Source: Sedimentisphaerales bacterium (lineage in GTDB: Bacteria > Planctomycetota > Phycisphaerae > Sedimentisphaerales > Anaerobacaceae). From it: a DNA stretch of 38,814 nucleotides. The notes below the pieces were generated by a model. That model did not search any database, had not been told where the DNA came from, and saw only the letters and a program-made list of their open reading frames with translations. The translations under genes were made by a program, and so were the position numbers. Positions 1 through 7,214 of this stretch are shown here, piece by piece. Location of the stretch: contig JANQFY010000052.1 of NCBI GenBank assembly GCA_028277585.1, forward strand, positions 1 through 38,814. Reading direction: 5' to 3'. Numbering within the stretch: the stretch's first letter is position 1; every line of letters starts with the position of its first letter.

Positions 1-1083
1 GATCTGGATTGTGTCCTCCTTGTTCGGTGGCTCGACGATGATCGTCTGGAATCGTCGTTCCAGCGCGCCGTCCTTCTCGATGTACTTGCGGTATTCGTCC
101 AGCGTGGTGGCGCCAATGCACTGGACTTCACCTCGCGCCAGGGCGGGTTTCAGGACGTTCGACGCGTCGATCGCGCCTTCGGCGCCGCCGGCGCCGACGA
201 GGGTGTGCAATTCGTCGACAAAGAGGATGACATTGGCGGCCCGTCGGACCTCGTTGATGACCGCCTTGATGCGTTCCTCGAACTGGCCGCGGTACTTGGT
301 CCCTGCCACCATCATCGCCAGGTCCAGCACGACGATCCGCTTGTCTTTGAGGATCTCCGGGACCTGCTTGTTGATGATCTGCTGGCTGAGGCCTTCGACG
401 ATCGCGGTTTTGCCCACGCCGGCTTCGCCCAGCAGGACGGGATTGTTCTTCGTGCGGCGGCAGAGAATCTGTATCAGACGCTCGATCTCGCGGGAACGTC
501 CGATGACCGGGTCCAATTCGCCATTGGTGGCCAATTGGGTCAGGTCGCGTCCGAAGCTGTCCAGCGCCGGGGTCTTGCTCTTGAGCTTGCGGCCGCCTGC
601 GGCCGGGCCCATCTTCATACCCAGATCGCTGGGAGCGTCTTCAACGCCGGCGCCCAGCAGGTTCAGGACCTCCTGGCGAACGTCTTCGAGCTTGAGCCCC
701 AGATTCATCAGGACTTGGGCGGCGATCCCCTCGCTCTCACGCAGCAGGCCGAGCAGGATGTGCTCGGTGCCCACGTAATTGTGGTTCAGCGCCCGCGCCT
801 CTTCGATGGCGTACTCAATGACCTTCTTGGCCCGCGGTGTCTGGGGCAACTTGCCCATCGTGACCATGTCGGGTCCGCTCTTGACGAGCTTCTCCACCTC
901 GAGACGCAGCTTCTTGATATCTACGTCCAGGTTCTTCAGCACGGTCGCGCCGACGCCGCTGCCTTCCTTGACCAGGCCGAGCAGGATGTGCTCGGTGCCG
1001 ATGTATTCGTGGTTGAATCGCTGGGCCTCTTGGTTGGCCAGCGCCATCACCTTGCGTGCTCGATCTGTAAAGCGCTCAAACAT
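1..1083 (-). CDS. clpC: ATP-dependent Clp protease ATP-binding subunit ClpC (N-terminal 361 residues; runs off left edge)
   Basis: This is the N-terminal part of an AAA+ unfoldase that feeds proteins to the ClpP peptidase in the cytoplasm. Two Clp_N repeats are visible, each with a motif of the type [11 protein letters not shown] or [11 protein letters not shown] (residues about 25-35 and 100-110). The first AAA+ module follows, with Walker A GEAGVGKT near residue 221 and Walker [16 protein letters not shown]. No zinc finger is seen between the Clp_N region and AAA-1, so ClpC fits better than ClpA or ClpB. The ATG at 1083 begins [13 protein letters not shown], the usual ClpC start. Its own promoter lies at 1170-1199. 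The second AAA+ module is outside the window. Family assignment is firm; the C-terminus cannot be judged. Confidence 0.95.
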   Translation of the reverse strand, partial: MFERFTDRARKVMALANQEAQRFNHEYIGTEHILLGLVKEGSGVGATVLKNLDVDIKKLRLEVEKLVKSGPDMVTMGKLPQTPRAKKVIEYAIEEARALNHNYVGTEHILLGLLRESEGIAAQVLMNLGLKLEDVRQEVLNLLGAGVEDAPSDLGMKMGPAAGGRKLKSKTPALDSFGRDLTQLATNGELDPVIGRSREIERLIQILCRRTKNNPVLLGEAGVGKTAIVEGLSQQIINKQVPEILKDKRIVVLDLAMMVAGTKYRGQFEERIKAVINEVRRAANVILFVDELHTLVGAGGAEGAIDASNVLKPALARGEVQCIGATTLDEYRKYIEKDGALERRFQTIIVEPPNKEDTIQI

Positions 1084-1169
1084 AATTCTCTGAACCCACT
1101 CCAATCAATGTCCGTTTTTCTACGGTTTTTGACGGCCTAAGAACTCGCCTAGGTTTCCTACTTGCGGCT

Positions 1170-1199
1170 AAGTTATCCCATCAGGTGCTGTTCTGTCAA
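1170..1199 (-). promoter_or_regulatory. sigma-70-like promoter of clpC
   Basis: On the minus strand a perfect TTGACA (1199-1194) is followed by an 18-bp spacer and TAACTT (1175-1170). This lies about 90 bp upstream of the clpC ATG. No CtsR or CIRCE element was recognised. Based on consensus matching only. Confidence 0.6.
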
Positions 1200-1560
1200 C
1201 TCAGTCAGACCGACAATACGGCAGGTTCATCAATAATCGGCTCTGACAGTTCTCCAGTCGTGTGCCCATTGATTATATGACGCCCAAGACCTCCGTGTTC
1301 GTCGCCGCCAAGGGGGCTTTCCCCCCGGCCTTGTAGGTATCGGCCAAATCGGCGGTAGACTTTCCCCGAGATACGTCGAAAGCGCCTCTTCGCTTCAATT
1401 ATGGAATCGTGTACAGATTGGGATGGCTGGTGATTTTCGGAACTTGCCGGTTTGTGGCTTGTGGTGCGGGTCGCCGTTGGGGCCGCTGCCCGGTCGCATC
1501 TGACCACGGGCTCACCTGTCTCGAGGACGGCCCGTGGCCATAAGGACCTACATCAAACGG
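1200..1560. other. non-coding stretch with two GC-rich hairpins
   Basis: No convincing gene is present between the coiled-coil gene and the clpC promoter. Two inverted repeats stand out. CCACGGGC at 1504-1511 pairs with GCCCGTGG at 1530-1537. At 1309-1333, CAAGG pairs with CCTTG around a G-run/C-run inner stem. The first hairpin lies about 20 nt past the stop of the coiled-coil gene and could end its transcript, but no U-tract follows on either strand. A structured RNA is possible. It does not show the conserved motifs I know for RNase P RNA, tmRNA or SRP RNA. Confidence 0.3.
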
Positions 1561-1833
1561 CTATTTGTCGTCGTGATTGCTCTCTTCCAGCAGTTTACGC
1601 AGATAGGCGTTCTCACGCCGGGTCGCCTCCAGATCGAAGGCCTGGTACTTGATGCAAACTCGCAGGTAGTCGAGCAGTTCCTGCAGTGTGTCGATACTCT
1701 TCTGAAGTTCTTTGCGATTGGCCTCCGCTTGTCGGGCAAGGTCAGCCAGTTTCTTGTGATTGGGGTCCGTGCTTTCGCCGAATTGCTTCACGAGATCGTT
1801 GAGGGCACCTTCCAGACTGGCCTTATCCATCAT
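1561..1833 (-). CDS. small charged coiled-coil protein, function unknown
   Basis: Encodes 90 residues (89 from the second ATG), almost entirely helical. It is rich in Glu, Lys, Arg and Leu, with heptad-like spacing from about residue 30 to the end. It has no signal peptide and no membrane segment. AGGAGG (minus strand, around 1845-1837) precedes two adjacent ATGs at 1833 and 1830; spacing favours the second. I do not recognise a family. The size and helical character are compatible with a small cytoplasmic accessory or cell-division factor, but no ZapA motif is seen. A strong ribosome-binding site argues for a real gene. Confidence 0.7.
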   Translation of the reverse strand: MMDKASLEGALNDLVKQFGESTDPNHKKLADLARQAEANRKELQKSIDTLQELLDYLRVCIKYQAFDLEATRRENAYLRKLLEESNHDDK

Positions 1834-2154
1834 GATCCTCCTCTAGAATGCTGCTCACTCTATCACCCTGAATTACATTGCCTATTTTACCACAACCCTT
1901 CCGGCAAAAGAAGACTATTTGATCCCTTTTTGTGGGGCAGGCGAATATAGGTGACAGAAAACCGCCTCTGGGCTCGCATCTGTCGAAAATACGGCCTGCG
2001 CGTGGTCTGCAAGGAGGGCTTTTTGTGTCGGTTATGACGGGTCCGTCCATACGTCGGCTCCATAGTGTTCGACCGCCCAAGACAGAGGGCCTCGGGTCGT
2101 CGTCTGGTCCTATATACTGAATTACCGGCCGTTGTGTTTCCTTCGGCGCTCGCG
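1834..2154. other. intergenic region, nothing assigned
   Basis: Between the subtilase stop and the coiled-coil gene. Open frames here are short, overlap the subtilase end or lack a ribosome-binding site, and their composition is not protein-like. The promoter of the coiled-coil gene presumably lies in 1850-1920, but no clear consensus was found. Confidence 0.3.
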
Positions 2155-3411
2155 TCAGTCTCGAGATGCCTTGGTCCGTGAACCGCTGGATTCATCCCGA
2201 AGGGCTTCAATCAGTCGCGCCGGGTCCAATACAGGTCCCAATTCGTGTGTCCTTCCCTCGCGATGCAACGCGATCGTCTTGCCCGTCTTGAGCGACGTCG
2301 TCCAGAACTGATCCGGCGTGATGTTGGGCTCGACCTGCGCAGCCAGTGCGTACATCCCGGCGATGTAGGGAATCGCCCAGCTCCAGGCGCCAAGACGGTA
2401 GAAGACGTACTCGTCATCCCCGGTGGGGCTGGCCGTGGTGCGCGAATCCATGGGGACGAGCAAGCGGTTGTTCGGATATCTATTCGCGCTCTTGGCGTAG
2501 AAGCGCCTGGCCCACCAGTGGCCCGGCTCGTACGAGGCGGGGTCTTCAGGGTCGGAAGTTGGAGGTCGATCAAGGCCGTGGAAGCGGAAGCCGTGCACCT
2601 GCTCGACTGATGAACATATCACCAGCATACCGGCGGCCTTGGCCTTCTGGGTTGCTTCGGTGATCTGTTCAAAGCCTCTCTGTTCCGGGGCCCATCCCAC
2701 GGAGATCGAGATCACCCGAATCTTCCTTCCCGTGGGCAACTGCTCGTTGATCTCCAGAATCCGATGCACGCCCCGCGCCAGGTATTCGAAGTTCCAGGTG
2801 GATTTTCCCTTTTCGATATCCATGTTGGGTTGAGCGATATAGTAGAGGTCCGCCTCTGGCGCCACGCCGACGGTCTTGCCCACGGCGATAGACGCGACCG
2901 CCAATCCGTGCATGTTGGCTTCCGAATTCTCGCGGATATTGATCTCTTCATAGAGTCGCAGTCGTTCCCTGTACTCTTGATGCTCCACGAGAGGCGGTCG
3001 GTCGAGAATGGCGATTCCGACGCCCCGACCCGTAATGCCCTGTCTATGGAGATCGCGGATACCAAGCCCCGGATTCTTGCCCAGTTCCATGTGCCGCCGC
3101 CAGTTGAAGTCCTGGGGAAGGCGGTCGTTTGCCGGCCACTGCGTTCGACTATCGAACGTCGCTTGATGGAGGTCCGCAAGGCGATCACGGAGATCCAGGT
3201 CGGCCAAATTCCAGCAGCGTACGTCCAGTTCGAAAGGCTTCGTGTCATTCGGATCGCGCCGAGGGAGCGAACTGACGCGTTTCTCCCGCCGGGGCCAGTG
3301 TGTCGGCGCCGGGTGGCGATCGATCTTGGGCCAGGTCAGTGCGGCCTGCGCCCCCGTGACGCTCGACAACAGGGCGATGATTGTCAGAAGGTTGGTCCGG
3401 TGCGGGGCCAT
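2155..3411 (-). CDS. secreted S8 (subtilisin-like) serine peptidase
   Basis: Encodes 418 residues. A signal peptide covers about residues 1-23 (hydrophobic TIIALLSSV, cleavage around AQA). The subtilase triad is readable: Asp137 in GIAILD, His168 in NMHGLAVASIAVG and Ser344 in WSWAIPYIAGMYALA, the counterpart of the usual S-M-A-A-P-H-V-A-G. The His motif lacks the usual GT after His-Gly, and the Ser motif lacks the usual G-T-S, so this is a divergent member. The start has GGAGG 10 nt upstream. It stands alone, with no inhibitor or transporter gene beside it. Export and a protease fold are well supported; activity and substrate are not known. Confidence 0.85.
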   Translation of the reverse strand: MAPHRTNLLTIIALLSSVTGAQAALTWPKIDRHPAPTHWPRREKRVSSLPRRDPNDTKPFELDVRCWNLADLDLRDRLADLHQATFDSRTQWPANDRLPQDFNWRRHMELGKNPGLGIRDLHRQGITGRGVGIAILDRPPLVEHQEYRERLRLYEEINIRENSEANMHGLAVASIAVGKTVGVAPEADLYYIAQPNMDIEKGKSTWNFEYLARGVHRILEINEQLPTGRKIRVISISVGWAPEQRGFEQITEATQKAKAAGMLVICSSVEQVHGFRFHGLDRPPTSDPEDPASYEPGHWWARRFYAKSANRYPNNRLLVPMDSRTTASPTGDDEYVFYRLGAWSWAIPYIAGMYALAAQVEPNITPDQFWTTSLKTGKTIALHREGRTHELGPVLDPARLIEALRDESSGSRTKASRD

Positions 3412-3655
3412 GCGAATAGTCCTCCGTGTCTGGTAGTCTGTCGGATCTCGGGTGCCATGTCAACATATACTGGGACGCGGAAGGTGACATGACGTTACAG
3501 CCAATTCGGTGAAAACCGCTCTTCGCCGAGATCCTTATGAGCCCAATTCGCAATGGGCCCTGTGCAAGGTGCCTTCAGGAAAGAGTTTGTGGGCATCCCC
3601 GGCCTAACATCAGCGGGGGAGGGAGAATTCGGACAAGAAAAAGGGCGGTTCCATC
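3412..3655. other. intergenic region between divergent subtilase and padR units
   Basis: This region holds the divergent promoters. On the minus strand a TTGACA lies about 50 bp upstream of the subtilase ATG, but no good -10 pairs with it. No gene is seen. Confidence 0.3.
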
Positions 3656-3688
3656 TTGACAATGCAGTATACTATATACTAGTATACT
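3656..3688 (+). promoter_or_regulatory. padR promoter with overlapping palindromic operator
   Basis: TTGACA at 3656-3661 is followed by an AT-rich tract in which AGTATACT occurs twice (3666-3673 and 3681-3688). The tract contains the 12-bp perfect palindrome TATACTAGTATA (3675-3686). The dyads cover the -10 zone and lie just upstream of padR, which fits autorepression by the PadR protein. The operator role is inferred from position and symmetry. Confidence 0.6.
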
Positions 3689-3720
3689 GACCGGCTGGAG
3701 CGGGAGGTTGGATTGGCAGG

Positions 3721-4077
3721 ATGGAAACGAGGTGCGGCGTGGACTTTGGCAATTGGCAAACGCAACTGCGAAAGGGATTGCTCGATATTGTCGTGCTGAA
3801 CCTGTTGGAGCAGGGTCCGCGGCATGGTTATGACATGGTGCAGGCTCTCAAGCAGATCGACGGTCTGACGGTGCGCGAGGGGAATATCTACCCGATCCTC
3901 GCTCGGCTCCAGATCGATGGTCTGGTGGTCTGTAGTACAGAGGCTTCCCGGGACGGTCCTCCCCGGAAGTCCTTCAAGCTGAGTCGGTCGGGTCAGAAGG
4001 TCCTGGCCGAGATGAACGCCCATTGGGACCAGATCATCACGAGTATTGAGCGGGTCAGGAGAGGAGTCGAGAAATGA
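3721..4077 (+). CDS. PadR-family transcriptional regulator
   Basis: Encodes 118 residues forming the short, single winged-helix PadR type. After a leader the sequence reads LRKGLLDIVVLNLLEQGPRHGYDMVQAL, then the recognition-helix motif EGNIYPILARLQIDGLV (about 53-69) and a wing with basic residues (RKSFKLSRSG). A C-terminal helix for dimerisation follows. It probably represses its own unit through the palindromes at 3666-3688. Its stop overlaps the ATG of the next gene in ATGA, so the two are translationally coupled. PadR repressors paired with HAAS/DUF1700-type membrane proteins are a known arrangement, and that is the model suggested here. Confidence 0.92.
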   Translation: METRCGVDFGNWQTQLRKGLLDIVVLNLLEQGPRHGYDMVQALKQIDGLTVREGNIYPILARLQIDGLVVCSTEASRDGPPRKSFKLSRSGQKVLAEMNAHWDQIITSIERVRRGVEK

Positions 4078-7000
4078 CGTCCGAAAGCAAAACATGGCGG
4101 AACCTGCGAACGGAGTATCTACGTCAGGTTGAGAAGGCCTTGTCTTCGGTCAGGCATCCGGGGGCTCGCGCTGTCCTGGAGGATGTCGGTGGGCATCTGG
4201 ACCGGCGTCTGGAGGAACTGCCTCCCGAGCAGCGCAACGCCGAAACGCTGCGCGCCATCATCGCCGACATGGGCCCGCCGGCTGACTACGCCGTCCTGCT
4301 CGATTCCGGGGACGCCGGAGGTCCGCCCCACGACCGGAAGCGCTCCCTTGCGTGGGCCGCCGGCGTTGGGATAGTTCTCGTGGTCGCCATTGCTCTCATC
4401 GCCCATGTCCTGCTGGGCCGCGGGGCGGGGCCGAACGAGGCGGCGACCGACGAGGCCGCCAACATCGCCCAATTGATCGCCGATTTGTCCGATCCGGAGG
4501 CGCCGCCCTTTGTGGCGCAGAACAAGCTGATCCGAATCGGTGGACCAGCCGTTCCGATGCTGATCGAGGAAATGGAGACAAGCTACAACTGGCAGATCCC
4601 CAAGGCGTTGGGTGCGATTGGCGATGAGCGGGCGGTCGAACCGTTGATCGAGAAGTTGGAGAAGAGTGACTCCTCTCCCATGCGTGGGGTGGTCGTCGAG
4701 GCGCTTGGGCGAATCACCGACCAGGACTTCGGGTCTTCCGCCAGGCAATGGCGCACCTGGTGGGGCGGGGCGAGGACCGACGAGTCGGCCAAGATCGTAC
4801 AGTTGATCGCCGATCTGTCCGATCCGGAGGCGCCGCGCTTCACAGCGCTGCAGAAGCTGATCGAAGTCGGCGGCCCGGCCGTTCCGATGTTGATCGGAGA
4901 GATGGAGGCGAGCAACGAATGGCAGATCCCCAAGGTGTTGGGCGCGATCGGCGATAGACGGGCGGTCGGTCCGCTGATCGAAAAGCTCGGGAAGTGTGAT
5001 TTGTCACCCATGCGTGAGGTCGTGGTCGAGGCACTTGGACGAATCACCGATCAGGACTTCGGGTCTTCGGCCGAGAAATGGCGCACCTGGTGGAAGCAGG
5101 CCGGGCAAAGCGAAGGCGGCGACAGCCCATCTGCCAGCGCGACGGCTCAGGCACCGGACTCCGTCCCGGTCTATATCGTGACCTTCAGGCCGAGCGGCTC
5201 GTTCCATCCCCAAACCTCGCGTGCGTTGTTGGAGGCGTTCAACGAGAACCACCCTCGCGGCGTGCGTACGCACCACTACCGGACCGAGGTCAAGGACGAG
5301 GCGCTCATCGGCTATATCTGTGTCGATACGGAGGCGGGAAGGAACGCTGTGGAGGCCATGCTCAAACAGAGCGACAAGCTGGAACTGGTCCAGTCGGTAC
5401 CGGCGACGCCCGAGATGCTCGAGGGACTATATAGTAGAAAGCAGGTCTCTCTACCCACGGCCGAACGCACTGCCGCCCCGAGTGCTGTTCCCGTCTACAT
5501 CGTGACGTTCAGGCCGGTTGAGCCATTTGCCCCCCGGACGTCGCGGGCTCTGTTGGACGCGTTCAACGCGAATCATCCCCGTGGCGTTCGCACGCACCAT
5601 TACCGGACACAGATCAAGGACAATGCGTTGGTTGGTTTCATCTGCGTTGACTCTGAGGCAGGCAAGGATGCGGTTGAGACGATGCTCAAGGCCAGTGAGA
5701 AGCTCGAGTTGATCGAAGCGATTCGCGCCACGCCTGAGATGCTCGAAGAACTCTACGGCAAACGACAGGTTTCTTTGCCTTCAAGAGGCGGTTCATCATC
5801 ACGCTCACGCAAGCCTTCTCGGCGCGTTAGCGAGCCGATGACCTACAACCGGACGGTGACGAAGGCGGGAACCTGGCCGCCCGGCGATTGCTTCATCTCC
5901 GCCCACGTCTCGCGGCGAGCCATGCCCAGCCAGGTCGATCACGGCAAGGTTTGTCTCTCCTCGGACGAATTCGGTTCCTGGGTGGTCGAGATGGAGTCGA
6001 ATGGGAGCGTGAGCTTCCGGTCCATTCCGCCCGGAACGTATCGTCTTTACACCACCGACACGTTGGGATACCGCGACGCATACTACAACCCGTTGAAACA
6101 GACCAGCGAGCGTCCCGCATTTGAGTTGAAAGCGGGCGATCGAATCAACGCTCGCATTCAAATCGAGCCGCTTCGGCCGTACCGGAAGCTGACCGGTCAC
6201 GTCGTGAGTGCCGATGGAGGGGCCTTGGAAGGTGCTGAAGATCTCAGCGTTCTCGCCTGGGTGCAGAGGAGCCAGGGGGTTCGGAAAGGGCACTATCGTG
6301 TCATTTCAAGGTCGCGCGTACAGACGGATGGTTCCTATTCGCTGGGGGGCTTGGACGGTCGTCCTGTCTACGTCCAGGTTTGCGATGGGCGGCCGCCGAT
6401 TCACGACGACCCCTTCCCACCGCGTTTCCATCCGGGCGTGTTCTCGCGTGAGAAGGCTGAGATGGTGACCTTTGGCGATGCCGCAGTTGTCGCGCAGATC
6501 GACGTCGTCATGGAGCGTAAGGGCGGGTTGGTCCTGGAGGGGCTCGTCACGGATGAGAAGGCCGGTGCTGTCGTCCCCAGAGCCTTGATTTCCGTCTGCC
6601 ATCACGACATGCTCAATGATCGCTACTACACGTATACGAATGAGCACGGTCGATACCGACTCGAGGGACTTGGGGCGGGCATCCTCATCGTCCACGTGGA
6701 CGCCGTATACCAGGGCTATGTCAAGACCCGGATGATGGCGCCGCTGGCTTCCGACGCTCCACCGGAGCGATTGGACTTGACGCTCCGACGCGGCGCCAAC
6801 ATCAGTGGTGCTCTGGTTGATCAGAAAGGACGCCCCTATCCGGTAGGCCGAGGTCAAGGCAACGCCTCCTGCCGACCAGGTGGATTCGCCGCGAGCGCCA
6901 GCAACTTCCCCTATGGCAACCGACATGCGCCCGAGCACATCCGCACCGGTTCGACGGTCTTCTATCAAGAGGGCGAGGGCGATGCGATGGGAACAATAAT

Positions 7001-7205
7001 GGTCTTTCCTAGCGAGACGACCTTTCTCTTGCCTTCGGTGGCGCCAGGGGACGTGCTCATTCGTTTCAGCCCGCGCGGCCCGGGCGAGCGCGTGACGAGG
7101 ATTCTCCACCAGGGTAGGGACATTCTCAAGAGTGGCTTGACCGTCACGCCGGAACAGGACGTCACCGACGTGACCATTGTGGTTGAACGCCCTGAGTCCT
7201 CGTAG
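4074..7205 (+). CDS. PadR-coupled membrane protein: HAAS-like domain, TM helix, HEAT-like pairs, duplicated unknown domain, carboxypeptidase-regulatory-like domains
   Basis: Encodes 1043 residues. Residues 1-80 are helical with the look of the HAAS/DUF1700 partner of PadR (LRTEYLRQVEKAL, then LEELPPEQRNAETLRAIIADMGPPADYA). A single membrane helix spans about 91-113. Two HEAT-like units (131-230 and 241-340) repeat with a 110-residue period and share long identical stretches such as QLIADLSDPEAP and EALGRITDQDFGSSA. Two copies of an unrecognised domain beginning VPVYIVTFRP follow (364-459 and 472-567, period 108). A Ser/Arg-rich linker then leads to several beta-sandwich segments with DGSYSLGGL and NEHGRYRLEGLGAG, typical of carboxypeptidase-regulatory-like domains. 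The topology suggests a cytoplasmic N-terminus that contacts PadR and a large extracytoplasmic part. A sensor role is inference. Confidence 0.8.
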   Translation: MTSESKTWRNLRTEYLRQVEKALSSVRHPGARAVLEDVGGHLDRRLEELPPEQRNAETLRAIIADMGPPADYAVLLDSGDAGGPPHDRKRSLAWAAGVGIVLVVAIALIAHVLLGRGAGPNEAATDEAANIAQLIADLSDPEAPPFVAQNKLIRIGGPAVPMLIEEMETSYNWQIPKALGAIGDERAVEPLIEKLEKSDSSPMRGVVVEALGRITDQDFGSSARQWRTWWGGARTDESAKIVQLIADLSDPEAPRFTALQKLIEVGGPAVPMLIGEMEASNEWQIPKVLGAIGDRRAVGPLIEKLGKCDLSPMREVVVEALGRITDQDFGSSAEKWRTWWKQAGQSEGGDSPSASATAQAPDSVPVYIVTFRPSGSFHPQTSRALLEAFNENHPRGVRTHHYRTEVKDEALIGYICVDTEAGRNAVEAMLKQSDKLELVQSVPATPEMLEGLYSRKQVSLPTAERTAAPSAVPVYIVTFRPVEPFAPRTSRALLDAFNANHPRGVRTHHYRTQIKDNALVGFICVDSEAGKDAVETMLKASEKLELIEAIRATPEMLEELYGKRQVSLPSRGGSSSRSRKPSRRVSEPMTYNRTVTKAGTWPPGDCFISAHVSRRAMPSQVDHGKVCLSSDEFGSWVVEMESNGSVSFRSIPPGTYRLYTTDTLGYRDAYYNPLKQTSERPAFELKAGDRINARIQIEPLRPYRKLTGHVVSADGGALEGAEDLSVLAWVQRSQGVRKGHYRVISRSRVQTDGSYSLGGLDGRPVYVQVCDGRPPIHDDPFPPRFHPGVFSREKAEMVTFGDAAVVAQIDVVMERKGGLVLEGLVTDEKAGAVVPRALISVCHHDMLNDRYYTYTNEHGRYRLEGLGAGILIVHVDAVYQGYVKTRMMAPLASDAPPERLDLTLRRGANISGALVDQKGRPYPVGRGQGNASCRPGGFAASASNFPYGNRHAPEHIRTGSTVFYQEGEGDAMGTIMVFPSETTFLLPSVAPGDVLIRFSPRGPGERVTRILHQGRDILKSGLTVTPEQDVTDVTIVVERPESS
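4464..5093 (+). repeat. tandem duplication of a 330-bp HEAT-like coding unit
   Basis: Units 4464-4763 and 4794-5093 within the PadR-coupled gene are offset by exactly 330 bp. They remain strongly similar at DNA level, with long shared runs around the codons for QLIADLSDPEAP, WQIPK and LGRITDQDFGSS. This points to a fairly recent in-frame duplication. Confidence 0.85.
5163..5774 (+). repeat. tandem duplication of a 324-bp coding unit (VYIVTFRP domain)
   Basis: Units 5163-5450 and 5487-5774 encode two copies of the same roughly 96-residue domain, offset by 324 bp. Shared blocks are VPVYIVTFRP, TSRALL, NHPRGVRTHHYRT, VD-EAG, AVE-MLK and ATPEMLE-LY. The copies are less similar at DNA level than the HEAT units, so this duplication is probably older. 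Confidence 0.85.
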
Positions 7206-7214
7206 CTCAGGCCG

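Noticed and set aside
205-1140. Long plus-strand open frame antisense to clpC
   Set aside because: Mirror frame of a strongly conserved ClpC coding sequence in GC-rich DNA.
1300-1400. Possible RNase P RNA, because GGGGAAAGTC occurs on the minus strand
   Set aside because: The other conserved RNase P elements are absent.
1205-1507. 100-codon open frame on the minus strand between the coiled-coil gene and clpC
   Set aside because: Low-complexity composition rich in Arg, Ser and Thr, no good ribosome-binding site, and it spans the GC hairpins; more likely non-coding.
1887-2210. 107-codon minus-strand frame overlapping the end of the subtilase gene
   Set aside because: No family likeness, basic random composition and overlap with a well-supported gene.
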